Assembly: GCA_941918925.1 (NCBI GenBank)
Contig: OW799237.1
Location: 77,573,126-77,637,125 of the forward strand
DNA: 64,000 bases
Origin: Phyto melanocephala
Lineage: Eukaryota; Arthropoda; Insecta; Diptera; Rhinophoridae
Reading direction: 5' to 3'
Below are positions 22,355 through 34,731 of the stretch, piece after piece; position 1 is the first letter of the stretch; every line of letters starts with the position of its first letter. A model generated the notes under the pieces. The model was not told where the DNA came from. It saw only the letters and a program-made list of their open reading frames with translations, and searched no databases. The position numbers and the translations under genes were made by a program.

Positions 22355-24080
22355 CAGTGACTCACAGCTTATTTGATGCAGCCAAAAAAAAAAATTACTA
22401 AAATATCAAATATATTTTATGGTATTTCCATTACAGAAAAAAATCTTATACCCAGTTCAGACAGATATTTTTAATTGTTTAAATTTAGTGTTAATTGAGC
22501 AATTAAAATAAGTGTTCACACATACTCAATTTATCTTACTCCATTAGCATTTGATAGCTGTAAAAATACGATGTATTTATACCAAATCAAATAATGCCTT
22601 CTCTTTAGTGTTTTTCCTGTTGATAAAATATATTTGCAATTATATTTAGTCATATAAATGGTGATTTTTTAGCTATTATCTTTTTGGCAACACTGGTTTA
22701 AACAGCTGACGCACGTTTCCTGTTTTGTTTCACTGTCAAACATCTTCAGTTTGGTATATAATTTAACCATGAATCGTCATGGTTAAATTATAATTTAAAA
22801 AAAAAAATTTAAATTCAGTTACAGTTTTGAGATCATAAACACATTCATATTTCGATTATGGCTAATACTTAATGGGGTATCCCTTTTGATTGAGAACAGC
22901 TTTTAACGGGAATTCATAGTTTCTACCTGATTTGCTGTATAATCGGAACTAATTTTATCCCATTCCTCTTGTAGTGCCCGTTTCAGATCGGAAGCATTAG
23001 ATATATTGTGGCTTCTTATTTTATTTTCCAGCACTGACCACAAATTCTCAATAACGTTGAGGTCTGGACTCTGTGCAGGTGTCTGTACTACATGTGGGCA
23101 GACGTATGCTTGAGATCGTTGTCTTAGTGAAATCTAAACGAATCCCTAATGCCCATCTTATCCGCACTTTTTACTAAATTATCTTTTAGCAGATCCAGAT
23201 ACATCTTTATATCCATATTTCCTTCAATAACTGTTTAATTTCCGACGTCTGAATAGGACATGCAAGCCCATACCATCACACTGCACCCGCCAAGTTTAAC
23301 AGTAGAACGCAAATTACCTGGTTGAAACGCAGTGTTTGGTTTTCCCCAAACGCAGGACTTTCCATCAGACCTGAAAAGGTTAAATTTGCTTTCATGCGCA
23401 AAAATAATGGACTTACAGAACGAAATATCTTTACTCATTTGTTATCTGCAAAACACTATTCTACGTTTTCTATTAAGTACGAGAATTTATCAACAGACCT
23501 TGCCCAAGTATTTTTCGACTTTGTTTGCTAGTTTTGGAGCGCTTAATCGGGGTTTTCGTTTAACTTTGCGAACAATCCAACTCTTATCTGCATCATAAAA
23601 TATTTTATTTGGCGTAGATCTGCCCTTATCTTTTTTCCTATGATGTACTGGACCGTTGACGAACTAATAGCAACAATTTATGCAATTTTTTGTTGGGTTT
23701 TTTCTCTCTTTATAATGATGAATAACGTCTTCCCTTTTTCAAATACGGTCCATTTTCCCATTTTCAAAAAATTTGTTCTTTTTTAAATTTTATTTACAAA
23801 ATTGTTTTAAAAAATACTTACTTAAGACGCTAAGCTAAACAGAGAAAATATAAAAAAACTGTATCCTTTAAGCTGTGAGCATATTTTGATGAGAAAACTA
23901 TTTGTTTTTATAAATTTTTTTTAGCAAGCTTTGTTTTTGTTATTGTTTTTTCTGCAGCTGTAAACAGTACAAACATTCATATCTCATTAAAGGTCGTATA
24001 AATTATTTTTATTAAATTAAATAAACATCGAGACATTTTCGTTTTTCTAAAAAGTATTACCTATAAGCTGTGAGTCACTG
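22355..24080 (-). mobile_element. Tc1-like transposon, degraded
   Basis: Bounded by TA and inverted ends CAGTGACTCACAGCTTATTT and ...ATAAGCTGTGAGTCACTG; a shorter echo (AAGCTGTGAGCATATTTTGA) lies inside the right end at 23870. The minus strand holds transposase pieces: IIFAHESKFNLFRSDGKSC (23235-23440), GGCSVMVWACMSYSDVGN, and then PAQSPDLNVIENLWSVLENK (about 23010-23075), the DD34E-type ending. A frameshift and a stop separate the blocks. The left 400 bp may include another insertion. Confidence 0.87.
22757..22792. repeat. Perfect 16-bp stem hairpin
   Basis: TATAATTTAACCATGA, loop ATCG, TCATGGTTAAATTATA. It lies inside the Tc1-like element's left part. Function unknown; too short to call a microRNA precursor. 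Confidence 0.8.
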
Positions 24081-24427
24081 TACAATTTTCACAATTTGAT
24101 TGTCTTCGATTTGTGAAGGAAATTGTACTCAGGTTGATGGTTTAGACAAAATATTACCCTAAATATTAAACTTCGATAGTCAAAGAGTATTGCAGTCCTC
24201 TAATCACAAAAGGTAACGTTCATATATTTTTTTGGTGTGGAATTTGTCTTCTAACTAATGCTTATGAACATTAAATTACTACTCAACTACCAACTTAAAA
24301 TTTGCTGCTGAACTGCCACAATTAACATCTCTTATGCATAAAGAATATTTTTGAAAAATATAAATTAAAAATAATTCATAATTCGTAGTCGCTGTGCTCT
24401 ACTCTGCCAAATACTACTTTTACACAA

Positions 24428-24792
24428 ATGAACAACAATTTATTATATATTTTGACAGTAGCATTCGTCTTGGTTTATTTAAATATTGCAGCCATAAGAG
24501 AGGCAAGTTCTTTAAAATAATAATTTCTTTTAATTAAATTTAACTTCGAAAAACATATATACTATTGATACTAAAAACTAAAGGATATAAAGGCAAATTA
24601 AATATAAATCAAGTGCTCTAAGTATGAGAAAAATAACGAAAATTAAATTATTTTAATTTTTTTTTTTAGATTTATATTTTGCTCATTGTGATAATGTTAG
24701 AATATCAGGGAAAAGCTAGTTATCCGATACGAGCTGAGTGGAATGCCTTTTCGAAACCAGCTACGATTTCATCATCAGCACTATTTTATTAG
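24428..24792 (+). CDS. Candidate small secreted peptide gene, two exons, 65 residues
   Basis: Exon 1 (24428-24502) encodes MNNNLLYILTVAFVLVYLNI, then AAIRE: a short polar start and a long hydrophobic core like a signal peptide. It ends AG|GCAAGT, the consensus of the minor GC-AG introns. Exon 2 (24670-24792) follows a T-rich acceptor TTTTTTTAG in the same phase and reads IYILLIVIMLEYQGKA, SYPIRAEWNAFSKPATISSS, ALFY, stop. The AEWNAFSK core recurs at 12.1 kb. The second hydrophobic run is odd; a downstream acceptor (ATGTTAG|AATATC) would remove it but shifts the frame. No family recognised. Without transcript data it stays a prediction. Confidence 0.4.
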
Positions 24793-25014
24793 AACTACAA
24801 GTGTTGTATGTAAATATTAACCATAAGTTTATTTTAAAGCGAAATTAAAATTTGCATTTTCTATAGCTGGAAAAAACCAAAAAAAAAAATATTAAAACAA
24901 ATTCAGAAATATTGAATATTACTCTGACGAATTTCACTGTTCAGCTTGCTCGATGATTTTACCAGCATGAATATGCTTTTAATATGCTTGTCTCTTAAAA
25001 ATTTTACAACTGTT

Positions 25015-25383
25015 AAGGCCATGTCAAATAGAACTTTTGCCTTGCATTAGAAATTTGCTTTGACATTAAGGATGAAATAGCCGTTTTTATATGAAACATG
25101 TCACATAAAGCACTTTTAACGCAGCGCGAAGCTTAAAGTTAGGCAACTCTCATCTTTTGCGTGCTTTGACAATCCGATGACAAATTTTCTTACATTTCTT
25201 TTATTTTTAAATTCGAACGCAAAATTATAGTGAAACAATTAAAAAAGTAATTGCCAACTTTAAAGGCAAACAAACAATGCGTAAGTATTGTCAAAGTTTT
25301 CATTGTGACATACACGTTTTCTCTCGCGCTTTTCTATCAGAGAAATGTCATGCAATTTGATGAAGTTTTATATCACATGGCCT
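25015..25383. mobile_element. MITE with AAGGCCATGT ends
   Basis: Left AAGGCCATGTCAAATAGAAC and right ...TTTTATATCACATGGCCT are inverted over about 20 bp with mismatches. No ORF. Target duplication not evident. Confidence 0.6.
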
Positions 25384-26089
25384 GTACTTATTAGTTATCG
25401 CAGAGTTGTCACTGATAAGCATATTTTGTTGTAATTGTTTTAAAGAAATATTAAATATAATATTTCAACGGAAAAGTTTTCTCCTGTTATAGAGATTAAA
25501 AAGCTATTGAATTTTTTGTATTAATTTTATCCACAAATAATATTCAAGTGTCTACAAAACACATTGTCTTTACTCTAATTTGACGTTAATTTTTAAATTA
25601 TTTGTTTAAGGGAGTTTAAGTCTTACATTCATATTAACTACTTGTTTTACCCGGTCCGCATTGCTGGCATAAACAATATTTTTTTTGGTTTTGTGCTTAT
25701 TTTAAGATAAATTCTATTATTGTTGTTGTAGCAATTTTTTTACTTTCCTTATTTTGTAGTGTCCGTATATGCATTAATTTCTTACTTATCTTCTAGTATC
25801 ATTTTAAATAAATTTTTTATTTATTTGATATTTTTCTATTTTTTATTAGAAATGCTATATTGCAATTAAGAGCACTTAATGTGTTAACCCAGGTTTCAAA
25901 GTACTTCTATGACCAATTACATTAAAATTAATCCATTATATACTCAATTACATCAAAATCAATCCATTTGAGTCAATTAAGTTCAGAAGAACAGACAGAC
26001 AAAAATTCTTAAATTTTGTATTTTGTGTTCTAGAATTTTCAATATACAAACTGCCTAATATTTCACAAATAAATATCATGTTTTTAATT
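25384..26089. other. Featureless AT-rich stretch
   Basis: No bounded element, gene or RNA feature was seen. Confidence 0.5.
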
Positions 26090-26884
26090 AAATTTTATTA
26101 AATTTAATATAACAACATTTCCATTCCTGATATACGAATTGGCCTTGACAAAACAAATCTCCTAAAATGTTACTTTGTTGTATCAATTAACCGTTGCATA
26201 TATATAAGGAGTGTATCGAAAAGTTAAATAAAACTCAAATCGTGCAATATAGAAACTCTTTAAAATACGCAAATTTATTGGCATATAAAATTGGCCGGGA
26301 AGTTAAGAAAAGTCTGCCAGTACGTATGTTTCGTTAATAATCACACAACAAGTGTATTTTTTTTATAAAATCTGCGATCTGGAACTTTTAGAACTTTGTA
26401 TGTCTTCAGCCCAGCATAAGCTTTAGTCATTTGGACAAAACTATTACAGCATTTCACCGTACGCGCTGCTTTTCCGATAGAAGTGAGCTCTTCGAAACAG
26501 TTGCTCGACTTTTTTTATCCCTTGGACCTTTTTTATTTCCTGATCCAGGTTTTCTTTCAATGCTCAGGTCTTCCTTATACCGTTTAATGGCATTCGAAAC
26601 AGTTCGAAGATCAACTTTCAAATTTTTTGCTACTTTTTTAAAAGTCCATGACGGATTTTTTTTTAAAGTTTTAATTATATTTTCACGTACTTTTTTTTCG
26701 CAGTCCATTTTAATCGTAATAACAATTGAAAATTAATGAGCTTTAAAATAATAGTATCTGACATCTATATAAAAGCTAAAGTGATTAAAAGAAAAATTAT
26801 TTATTGCACAATTTGAGTTTTATTTAACTTAATGCAACTAAAATTTTTTTTCGATATACTCCTTACCTGTACGAATATGTCTTG
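26090..26884. mobile_element. hAT-like MITE fragment split by a Tc1-like insertion
   Basis: Matches 49085-49217: CCTGATATACGAATTGGCCT, then TTGTTGTATCAATTAACCGT and, after the insertion, CCTGTACGAATATGTCTTG. The left end is missing. The intact sequence at 49.2 kb shows the uninterrupted version with a single TA at the insertion point. Confidence 0.75.
26207..26863 (-). mobile_element. Tc1/mariner element with internal deletion, 657 bp
   Basis: TA-flanked inverted ends AGGAGTGTATCGAAAAGTTA and its diverged inverse. The minus strand keeps an N-terminal HTH frame (26454-26708) starting MDCEKKVRENIIKTLKKNPS, with KVAKNLKVDLRTVSNAIKRY and then KPGSGNKKGPRDKK. The catalytic domain is absent. Confidence 0.85.
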
Positions 26885-27087
26885 CTGTCATCAAAAAAAA
26901 AAAAAATATTTCATGTAGAGACACAGTATTTTTAAAAACTTCTCTTTATCTTCTATTAATGTAAATAAAAATCAAATGTCGTTCGAAGGTAATCGCATCA
27001 CTTAAGAACAGCTGCAACGACTTCTCAATTTTGTCTTTGTGTTTTATATAACCAAACTTACGAAAAGAAAATTAAAAATTTTCTTTT

Positions 27088-27778
27088 TATACCCTTCACC
27101 TGTGGTGCTTTGTCATTCCGTTTGTAATTTCTACAATTTTCATTTCCGACCCCATAAAGTATATATTTTCTGAAAGCTTATGAATAGAGGAGTCGATTAA
27201 GCCCTGACCGTCTGTCCGTCTGCCCGTGTGTTGGTTGAAATCAACTTTTAGAAGCAACTACATGTTCCTCAGATCTGTATATGGTATCAATCTCTTGGAA
27301 ATATCCAGGAATGAATCGCTATTGAAATTCAGCACGATCGCCCCATAACTTTCTGAGATATGAGCAAAAAACCACAACCACCTTGTTTTTTTACACAATT
27401 ACAACAACAACATACATACATAAATACATGTAAAAAACATACCAAAAAAAAAAAATTACAAAAAAAAATATATTAAAAATAAAAAAAAAAATTGAAAAAA
27501 AAATTTTAAACAATTTTTTAAAAATTTTTTTTAAAAAATTAAAAAAAAAAATTTAAAAAAATATAAAAAAATAATAAAATATAAATAATATATTAAATAA
27601 AATAAAAAAAATTTTTTTTTGGCTCAGCTGGTATTCGATGCCACATTTATTCTAACGTGTACGTATGTACGTATTTTATATGAGATGAATGGTGATACAA
27701 ACAATTGTTATTGCATGACTACACGTTGTGAAGGGTATATAAGACTCGGCACGGCCGAATATAGCACTGTTACTTGTT
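27088..27778 (+). mobile_element. DINE-1/Helentron-like element, full length
   Basis: Runs from TATACCCTTCACCTGTGG through the CCGACCCCATAAAGTATATA core and a long A/T-homopolymer middle to GAAGGGTATATAAGA, the hairpin CTCGGCACGGCCGA(A) and the terminus GTTACTTGTT. A palindrome about ten bases before the 3' end is the Helentron arrangement. Non-coding. Confidence 0.85.
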
Positions 27779-29930
27779 AAAACTGCAAATGCTAAGGATC
27801 GGAGAGAGGGGGGAATAATGAATACAAGCAAAAACGTTGTAGGGGCTAACAAAGCGGTTCGGGTTTAATTATGTATTGCTTTAGTTAAAATATCAACAGT
27901 CAGATCTAAATACTAATAAATAGATATGTAACTTTTACACTTACATACTTGTATCACCATTTGAAGAGGATTTATACGTTCAGAAGTACTGGGTGAGCAA
28001 GTTTTTTTTTAGCTTTTGTAAGATTTGCGGACATAAACTAATTTTACATTATACATTTCACTAAGAAAGGCTAAACGTACTTACATTATTATATATATAT
28101 TTTTTTGGGTTTAAACGATATTTGACTTAAGCCAATAATTTTTTTATGTGCTTAAAGCTTTTTGCTGTGAAAACGTTACAACAAAATAGAAAAGAATTTT
28201 CATAAATCGCTTACTCTTACAAATCCTGTATAGTTAAACTTAAAATTTATTTAAAAAATTCGAAAAATTAGTTTGAGTTTTTTAAATAAAAATTTGGTTA
28301 ACAGAGATAAATATGTTTTAGTGCTAACTGTAGGTGTAAATATTAATTTGGAATTTTTTTTCATGCAACATTTTATAAATTGATTACAGATTTCTGATTT
28401 TGTCTTTGCTGGAATTTATAAAATGCCAGGCTTGCAAGAAACCGTAATAATTTGCCAAACATTTTAATCACATGAACAACTTTTCCAGAAAAAAAAAAAA
28501 ATTTTAATATTTTTCTCTTGCACTCACAGACACACAGCCATACATATATTTTTATATTATTAGATTTAAAGAGATACGTATTCAATATTTTTAGAATACT
28601 GAAATTCAGATTTATATACTTTACTACTTACTCGTATACCTATAAACAAGTTTTATTATTTTTAAACATGTGACGATTTCTTTTTACAATGTACATATGT
28701 ATGGGTACCTTTCAATACTTTTCTGGGCAAACCTTAATATTTATTTTAATTAATTTTACTTTCCTCTAAAAAAAAATCAAGGTAACGTTAAGACATACTT
28801 CTTTATATTTTTAACATGATTTCTTGTGTTCGTTCGTATTAAACACCTCTAGCAACACCTAACTCTCTCTCACTCTTCTTTACTGTGTCATAAAGCCAAA
28901 AAAATAACAAAACAATATTGTAAACATGTGTATGTGTAAAAATAACGCTTGACATTATAAATTTCACCACCAAAACAATAAATGTTGAAAATAAAAACCA
29001 ACAACAACAAAACAAACGAAATCATAAAATTTGTAAACATGGGTTTTTGAAAGGACTATCATTGCTTGTGCTTTGAGTTCTCTTTTGTGTTCGGTTCGGT
29101 GTTCTATTAAAAGTACAAGAGTAATAATTTTGTTGTATGATAAATGACGTTAATTTCGTTACTTTTTAGTTCCACTTTATTTTCATGGCTTTTCATTTTA
29201 ATTTTTTTTTTCAAGTCATTTGTCAACACCAATACATGTAGTTTTGTGTTTGTTGTTTTTAAAGTTTGTTACTACAAAAAATGGATTAAAAAAAATACAA
29301 TAACGATGATAAAAAAATAAAGACTACAATTAATGAAGTTATAAAATTCCATTAATATTTTGTTTGTTTTAACGTTTTATTTAATACGAACAATAAATAA
29401 AATTCAAAGAGAACAATATCGCAAAAATTAAAAAAAAAAATAAAATTTAAAAAATTGAAATTCTCACAATTTAATATCAATTCAACTTTAATTGCTGGGG
29501 TTTAAAATTAAAAATGTTTTGTTTGTATGTTATACCGTTAAATATTCAAGTGAAATTTAATTGTTTGTACTAATATCATTTCTTCATATGTGTATATAAA
29601 CCAGGGTCTTTTAGAATCCAAAGCCCTAGATAAAAATTTAGGAAAAAAATAATAATTAATGACCAGCTTAAAAATACTTTACTTAACTTTTAGGAAGAAA
29701 ATAAATGAGATAAAAACCTGTGAATAATAGTCTAATCAATCCATCATTCCCCCTCTAGTAGCCACCCGATCTCCACAACATCCGCTAATAACCCCAATAG
29801 TGTCCCTCATAGGTTCAGGACTACCTTATAGTTCGGTGAGCTATATTTAGGGCATGAAGCTCTTTTGTTTCTTTATGCTATACCAGTCTTTTCTTATATC
29901 CACGCTATAATTCATTCAAAATAGTAACAC
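27779..29930. other. Long gene-free stretch
   Basis: Mostly A/T-rich sequence. AACAACAACAAAACAAAC-type and CTCTCTCTCACTC runs near 28.86-29.02 kb give a promoter-like texture, but no supported gene or element was found. Confidence 0.4.
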
Positions 29931-30965
29931 ATCTGTGGGTTTTCTGTACAGACCTATAACAACATACCCATCACATGCCAGCCCTATAACAACATACCCT
30001 GACTTTTAAGAAACCCACAATTCTGTTTTTAGCCCTTCCACAATCCTTAATTAGCATTGTTATGATATAGTGTCCTTTCAAGACCTTATGCGCTTCATGA
30101 CTGTCTACGTAAATAGTAACGTCCTTCGCCTCATGTCTGTCTGAGATCTGTTGCTTTATAGATGGCTGGTATCTCTGCTTAGAATACACTACAATGTTAA
30201 GAAATATATAAGGTACTACCGTGCCTATATTCATCGCATACCCATCCATAGAATTTCAATCAACAATCGCTGTCAAGTATTATTATTGGAGGTGTCTTTT
30301 TAAAACAAATTTCTGTGATTTTACAGTACTTTACATTCCAAAGACATTAAATATAATCCTGGAGATATGATTCGCATAAAATCCTAATGTGGTCAATATT
30401 ATGTAGTCCACCAAATTCTAGCTCACCTAGCCTTATCATGCTCCTTGTCGCCATTAACTTCACTCCATACTGTATAGATACAGTGATGAGAAGAGTATCC
30501 AGTTTCACCTAAAGTTAAATTTTTATGGTGCCATTGACAACTTATTTGTGGACCTTTGTCAGAAGATTTCTATAACAGCCCTTTTCCAATGCCAACCACC
30601 CCACGGTACGTCCATATGTCAGAATGAGTCTTACAACCGTCATGTAAGTCCAGTTCTTTTTAGTTTCTGAATGTGTAGTAGACATTCAGGCTTCACTTCA
30701 ACCTTTCCTGTGTATTTATTTTTCGAGATAAGTTAGTATTTAGGACCATACCGAGATATTTCGCCTTTCTAGCCAATTCTAACTCTAGCCCATCGGTCGA
30801 ACGAAAGCTTCGCTCTTATATGTCCTGCTTAGTAAATAGAACTAGCTCTGCCTAATTTGGCAATCTTTAATTGTGGAAAGAAATTTAGACTACGTCGTTT
30901 GCATATGCCATAATCTTTCTTGTTTCACATTCAAACTTCCTAATATTAACTTTAACCGTTAGTAG
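29931..30965 (-). mobile_element. Non-LTR retrotransposon (LINE with RNase H), 3' portion, degraded
   Basis: On the minus strand, in order: a reverse-transcriptase active site read as MAYANDVV (30896-30919, normally YADD, here mutated), then LELARKAKYLGMVLNTNLSR (thumb region), WTYMTVVRLILTYGRT, and an RNase H-like piece VTIYVDSHEAHKVLKGHYI (about 30050-30115). Multiple stops. The domain order and trailing RNase H fit the R1/LOA/I group. Truncated at both ends. Confidence 0.8.
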
Positions 30966-31984
30966 TCATAACATTTTTAAATTTTTTATGTTGTTTACAG
31001 TTTTTGCCGAGTAATTATTAAAAAATACACTTAATCCATTTAAGGATTACAAATTCTATGCCTAGTCTTTAATAACGTCAATATTTTAAATTCTTTATGG
31101 TATTAAAGTATCTAATTGCTAAATAAAGTTTGTTATTGTAACTCGTAGATACGGGCTCTGAAGTTAACAATTGAAACAGGTTAATATTTAAAACAATCAC
31201 AAGGGTAATAGACGTTTCTACATTTAAAATACTCAATTTAAAGTTCTCAATAATCTTTGCTTATATGAAAATTCTTTCTCGTTAACCATAAGAGCTTAAA
31301 AAATTCTTTAATTAAAACTTTTTATATGTGTTTGTTTATATGAAAAAATGTTAAGCATATACTTATATATACTTACATATATTAAAAAACTTGTACGTAC
31401 ACATGCATATGTAAGTATGTACCCAACAAACCAAAACGCTGTAGAAATAGTTTACAATTAGCTTACTAACATAAGCCTTAAGCTTGCGAAAGTATTGTGA
31501 AAGCTATTGTAAAAGCCTTGTTAACAATTGTTTAATAAAGAGAATTGAACCCTTGCGATAAGCTTGCTAGTCTATGGCATACAACAAGCTTATAACGCTA
31601 AGTATAGAACAAGCTTATGGTACAAAGCTTAAAATCAGCTTCAGAACCTTTCTTTAAGCTAATAAAAATAATAAAAATCTTTTATTTACTAATATTTTAA
31701 TGGTTATTTTATTTACATCTTAAATTTACTTACTATTCAAACTCATGGACTTAGCCTTATATTTTTTTTTGGATTCTTAACTATTTTTGGCGAACTGGAA
31801 AACGACTTAGTACTTCTTCTGTACTCATCCTCGCCCAAGCCAATAAAAATTGCAGCATCTATCAAATATAAGTAATATGATATATTAAGCAATGTGATAA
31901 TGGATATAATGGATGACATAATTTACTTCTTCTGGCTTTTGCTACACTTAGGCTTCGCACACTATTTTTGTCCTCTATTCCTTT

Positions 31985-32230
31985 TCAGCACATCTCTTCT
32001 GCCACTCTTTGAATATCGATGTCATCAAGTATGACATCAGACTCTATATTTTCTTCAGCACTTGAAATATAACTTTCCCCTATGTTTAAATTTTCTTCAC
32101 TGGAAAAAGAGCCAATCTGACTAGAGCTGGCTAGAACTTCACTTGAATCATTTGTTTTAAATTTTTTTGCACTAAACAGAACAACTTCTTTTCCCCCCTC
32201 ACCGAAACTGTGTTTTATCTTATATGGCAT
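31985..32230 (-). CDS. Unrecognised 81-residue frame inside the TACCCAAC element
   Basis: Starts MPYKIKHSFGEGGKEVVLFS, then a serine/acid-rich part ending DDIDIQRVAEEMC. Downstream on the same strand (about 31770-31865) another short open piece reads DAAIFIGLGEDEYRRSTKSF and could be a second exon. Possibly the N-terminus of the element's own protein or a captured host exon. Confidence 0.3.
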   Translation of the reverse strand: MPYKIKHSFGEGGKEVVLFSAKKFKTNDSSEVLASSSQIGSFSSEENLNIGESYISSAEENIESDVILDDIDIQRVAEEMC

Positions 32231-32600
32231 ATTTTTTAACAATAAAATAATTATTATAAAAATTTTCAACAAAAACTTTCAATATTCTTTGATATTTTCC
32301 TATTTTTTTACATTAACACTGACTTTTCAAAACTGGGCTACTAAGATGTAATTCAACAAATTCAAAATTTAAATTCAAAATAAAAATATAAATAATTTCA
32401 AAAAACATAAACACTTACAAAACTATAGTAAGGATAAGTGTTTCGCAAGCATTGTTGATAAAGGTAACAGAATATTGGTTGTTATAAGCTTATTCTCCAA
32501 TTAGCTTATTTTTAATTCAAATTGTTAGCTTAAGGCCCCGTTGCTATAGCTATATATACCTAAATTTAGTTTCATACATTCATGTATATTCTAAATCTTT

Positions 32601-32601
32601 A

Positions 32602-32634
<33 letters not shown>
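32601..32634. repeat. (AAT)n microsatellite
   Basis: About eleven AAT units inside the right end of the TACCCAAC element. Confidence 0.95.
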
Positions 32635-32983
32635 TCAAATTTGGTTTGTTGGGTAGATACTACTTGTAAGAGATCATTATTTATGGTCTTGTTAGGTTAA
32701 ACGTTTTAAGAATTAATCTTGCACATACTTAAACATTTTTTCTTTGGTCCCATTCTAATATACATATGAATGTTCATATAGTATATATGTATGTATGTTG
32801 ATTTGCATATTTCATATTAACACACACACTTACACATATATGTACCACACTTGATAATGAGTATGTTTGTTAGATAACAAGTACACACTTACATATGTAT
32901 GTCTGTCTGTCATGTTTTGTTGAATTTTAAGAAGAAAATGTTTAAGTGCTTATATACTTATACCAGTAAAAAAACAATTAATG

Positions 32984-33245
32984 GTGCTTGATTCGGCCGT
33001 GCTGAATCTAATAATACTCTTCACCACCATGTACTTTGGCATAGTGACTACATCAAAGCTTAGCCTATACTTAAGGTTTAATGTTATACGTCGTTTTGTT
33101 CTCTTATTTTCGATGTCATCTTTGATTTTTACGTAGTTAAATGTATTATACTAGTTAAGCTTTTTGATTGGATACCCATTTTGATGGGGGTAAGAAAAAA
33201 CATTATTCGCCATCTAGGATTTTAACTTTTTCATTGTTTTCTGCT
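32984..33245 (-). mobile_element. DINE-1/Helentron-like element, 3' fragment
   Basis: Minus strand. Contains the GATTCGGCCGTGCTGAATC hairpin and TACTCTTCACCACCATGTA, then sequence shared with the copies at 43.3-43.7 and 52.8-53.0 kb (GATACCCATWTYGATGGG, CGCCATCT). The outermost terminus is eroded. Confidence 0.7.
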
Positions 33246-33982
33246 TTCTGTATTTGGGCAAGCCTGTTCTTTTGTCACAAATATTGAGGGGGTTCACGTG
33301 AGTACATTTTAATTACTAGATTTGACCCATATATTAATTTATTGTACGCCATTTTGTAGAGGCGGCCATCATGAATTTTATTTACCTTTTTTATAATGAA
33401 AAACCTTCTGCTAGTGAAGTTGCTTTTTTTATACCCGCCACCAAAAAATGGTGGGGGTATATTCATTTTGTCATTCCGTTTGTAACACCTCGAAATATCC
33501 ATTTTATACCCCATAAAGTATATATATTCTGAATCAGGGTTTGATTTGATGACGATCTAGCTATGTCCGTCCGCCCGTCTGTCCGTCTGTTGAAAGCACG
33601 ATAGAGGTCGCACCGAAAAAGCTAGGAGGCTCAAATTTTGCCAGAATCTTTCTTATAGACAAGGTTTGTTTGGTATTGAAAATGGGCTAAATCGGAATAT
33701 TAGTAGGTAGTAGGTCGAAAAAACCGTGTCCTTCAAACATCGAATAAAATGGAATTGTGTCCAAACGCATTAACGTAGACTCATGAAACTTCGAATATAT
33801 ATTTCTCGAGTAAAAATAATGTTTTCCTCGAAAATTATCTAAATCTATGCATTAGGAGAGGAGTTATCGATCAAAATGTACGAAAATTTACACCGCACAG
33901 TGTATTTTTCGGTATATTTAAAAACAACAACGTCATAAAAGCAACAAAATTGGATGTACGACTCTGAAATTTTGCACGTTTT

Positions 33983-34700
33983 ACCTAAAATTCATATAAT
34001 TTCTCAATTAATAAAGATTTTGAAATAACAAAGGGCTATATTGAAACACCTAAGTTGTACTCATTCGCAAAAATAACTTTGACACGCCTACTATAACGCC
34101 CACTTTTCACGTTATCTACCGTTAAGGAAATTTAAAAGCTCATAAAACCGCCAAAATTAGAGGTATGATGATAAATTTTGATACGTATATCCCCCTAGGC
34201 AATGTCATTACTGTGGTAGAAAATTAAGTTGCACGCCCACTTTTACGCCCACCTCTCATATAACGTTTTACCTAAAATTCATATAATTTCTCTACTACTA
34301 ATAACTTTGGAATAATAAAGGGATATATTGAAACACCTAAGTTGTACTCATTCGCAAAAAAAACTTTGACACGCCTACTATAACGCCCACTTTTCACGTT
34401 ATCTACCGTTAATGAAATTTAAAAGCTCATAAAACCGCCAAAATTAGAGGTATGATGATCAAATTTGCTACGTATATCCTTCTAATCAATTTTATGGTTG
34501 TGCCAAAAAGTTTAGGTGACACGCCCACTTTAACGCCTACCTCCCATATAACGGTTTATCTTAAATTCATGTAATTTCTCTATTGACAAAGTTTTTGGGA
34601 AAATAAAGGACTATATTGAAATATTTAACTTTTATTTGTTAGCAGAAACTTTATTGACACGCCTACTTTACGCCCACTTTCATTAAGAGACTACATTTAC
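33983..34700. repeat. About 2.5 tandem copies of a 287-bp unit
   Basis: Landmarks CACCTAAGTTGTACTCATTC at 34047 and 34334, and TTTACCTAAAATTCATATAA at about 33979 and 34267; a third unit is more diverged. Each contains GACACGCCTACTATAACGCC. The unit belongs to the Helentron-like host element. Confidence 0.85.
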
Positions 34701-34731
34701 AAAAGCATTTTAGTAGCATATCGAAGTTATA

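Larger units (their letters stand above)
31419..32656. mobile_element. Inverted-repeat DNA element with internal AAGCTTA motifs
   Basis: Ends TACCCAACAAACCAAA and TTTGGTTTGTTGGGTA are perfect 16-bp inverted repeats. Near both ends the motif AAGCTTA/TAAGCTT recurs (more than eight times in 31475-31640, again at 32486-32535), suggesting subterminal protein-binding sites. It carries a minus-strand frame (31985-32230). An (AAT)n run sits by the right end. Superfamily not identified and no clear target duplication. Confidence 0.7.

Noticed and set aside
22757..22792. Hairpin considered as a microRNA precursor
   Set aside because: The 16-bp perfect stem with a 4-nt loop is too short for a typical pre-miRNA, and it sits inside a transposon.
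27421..27620. Long A/T homopolymer tract resembling a poly(A) tail of a retrotransposon
   Set aside because: It lies in the middle of the DINE-like element, and the same tract occurs in other copies of that family.
33900..34700. Repeated ACGCCCAC words taken for a G/C-box promoter array
   Set aside because: They follow the 287-bp tandem unit of the Helentron-like element, so repetition is explained by the repeat itself.
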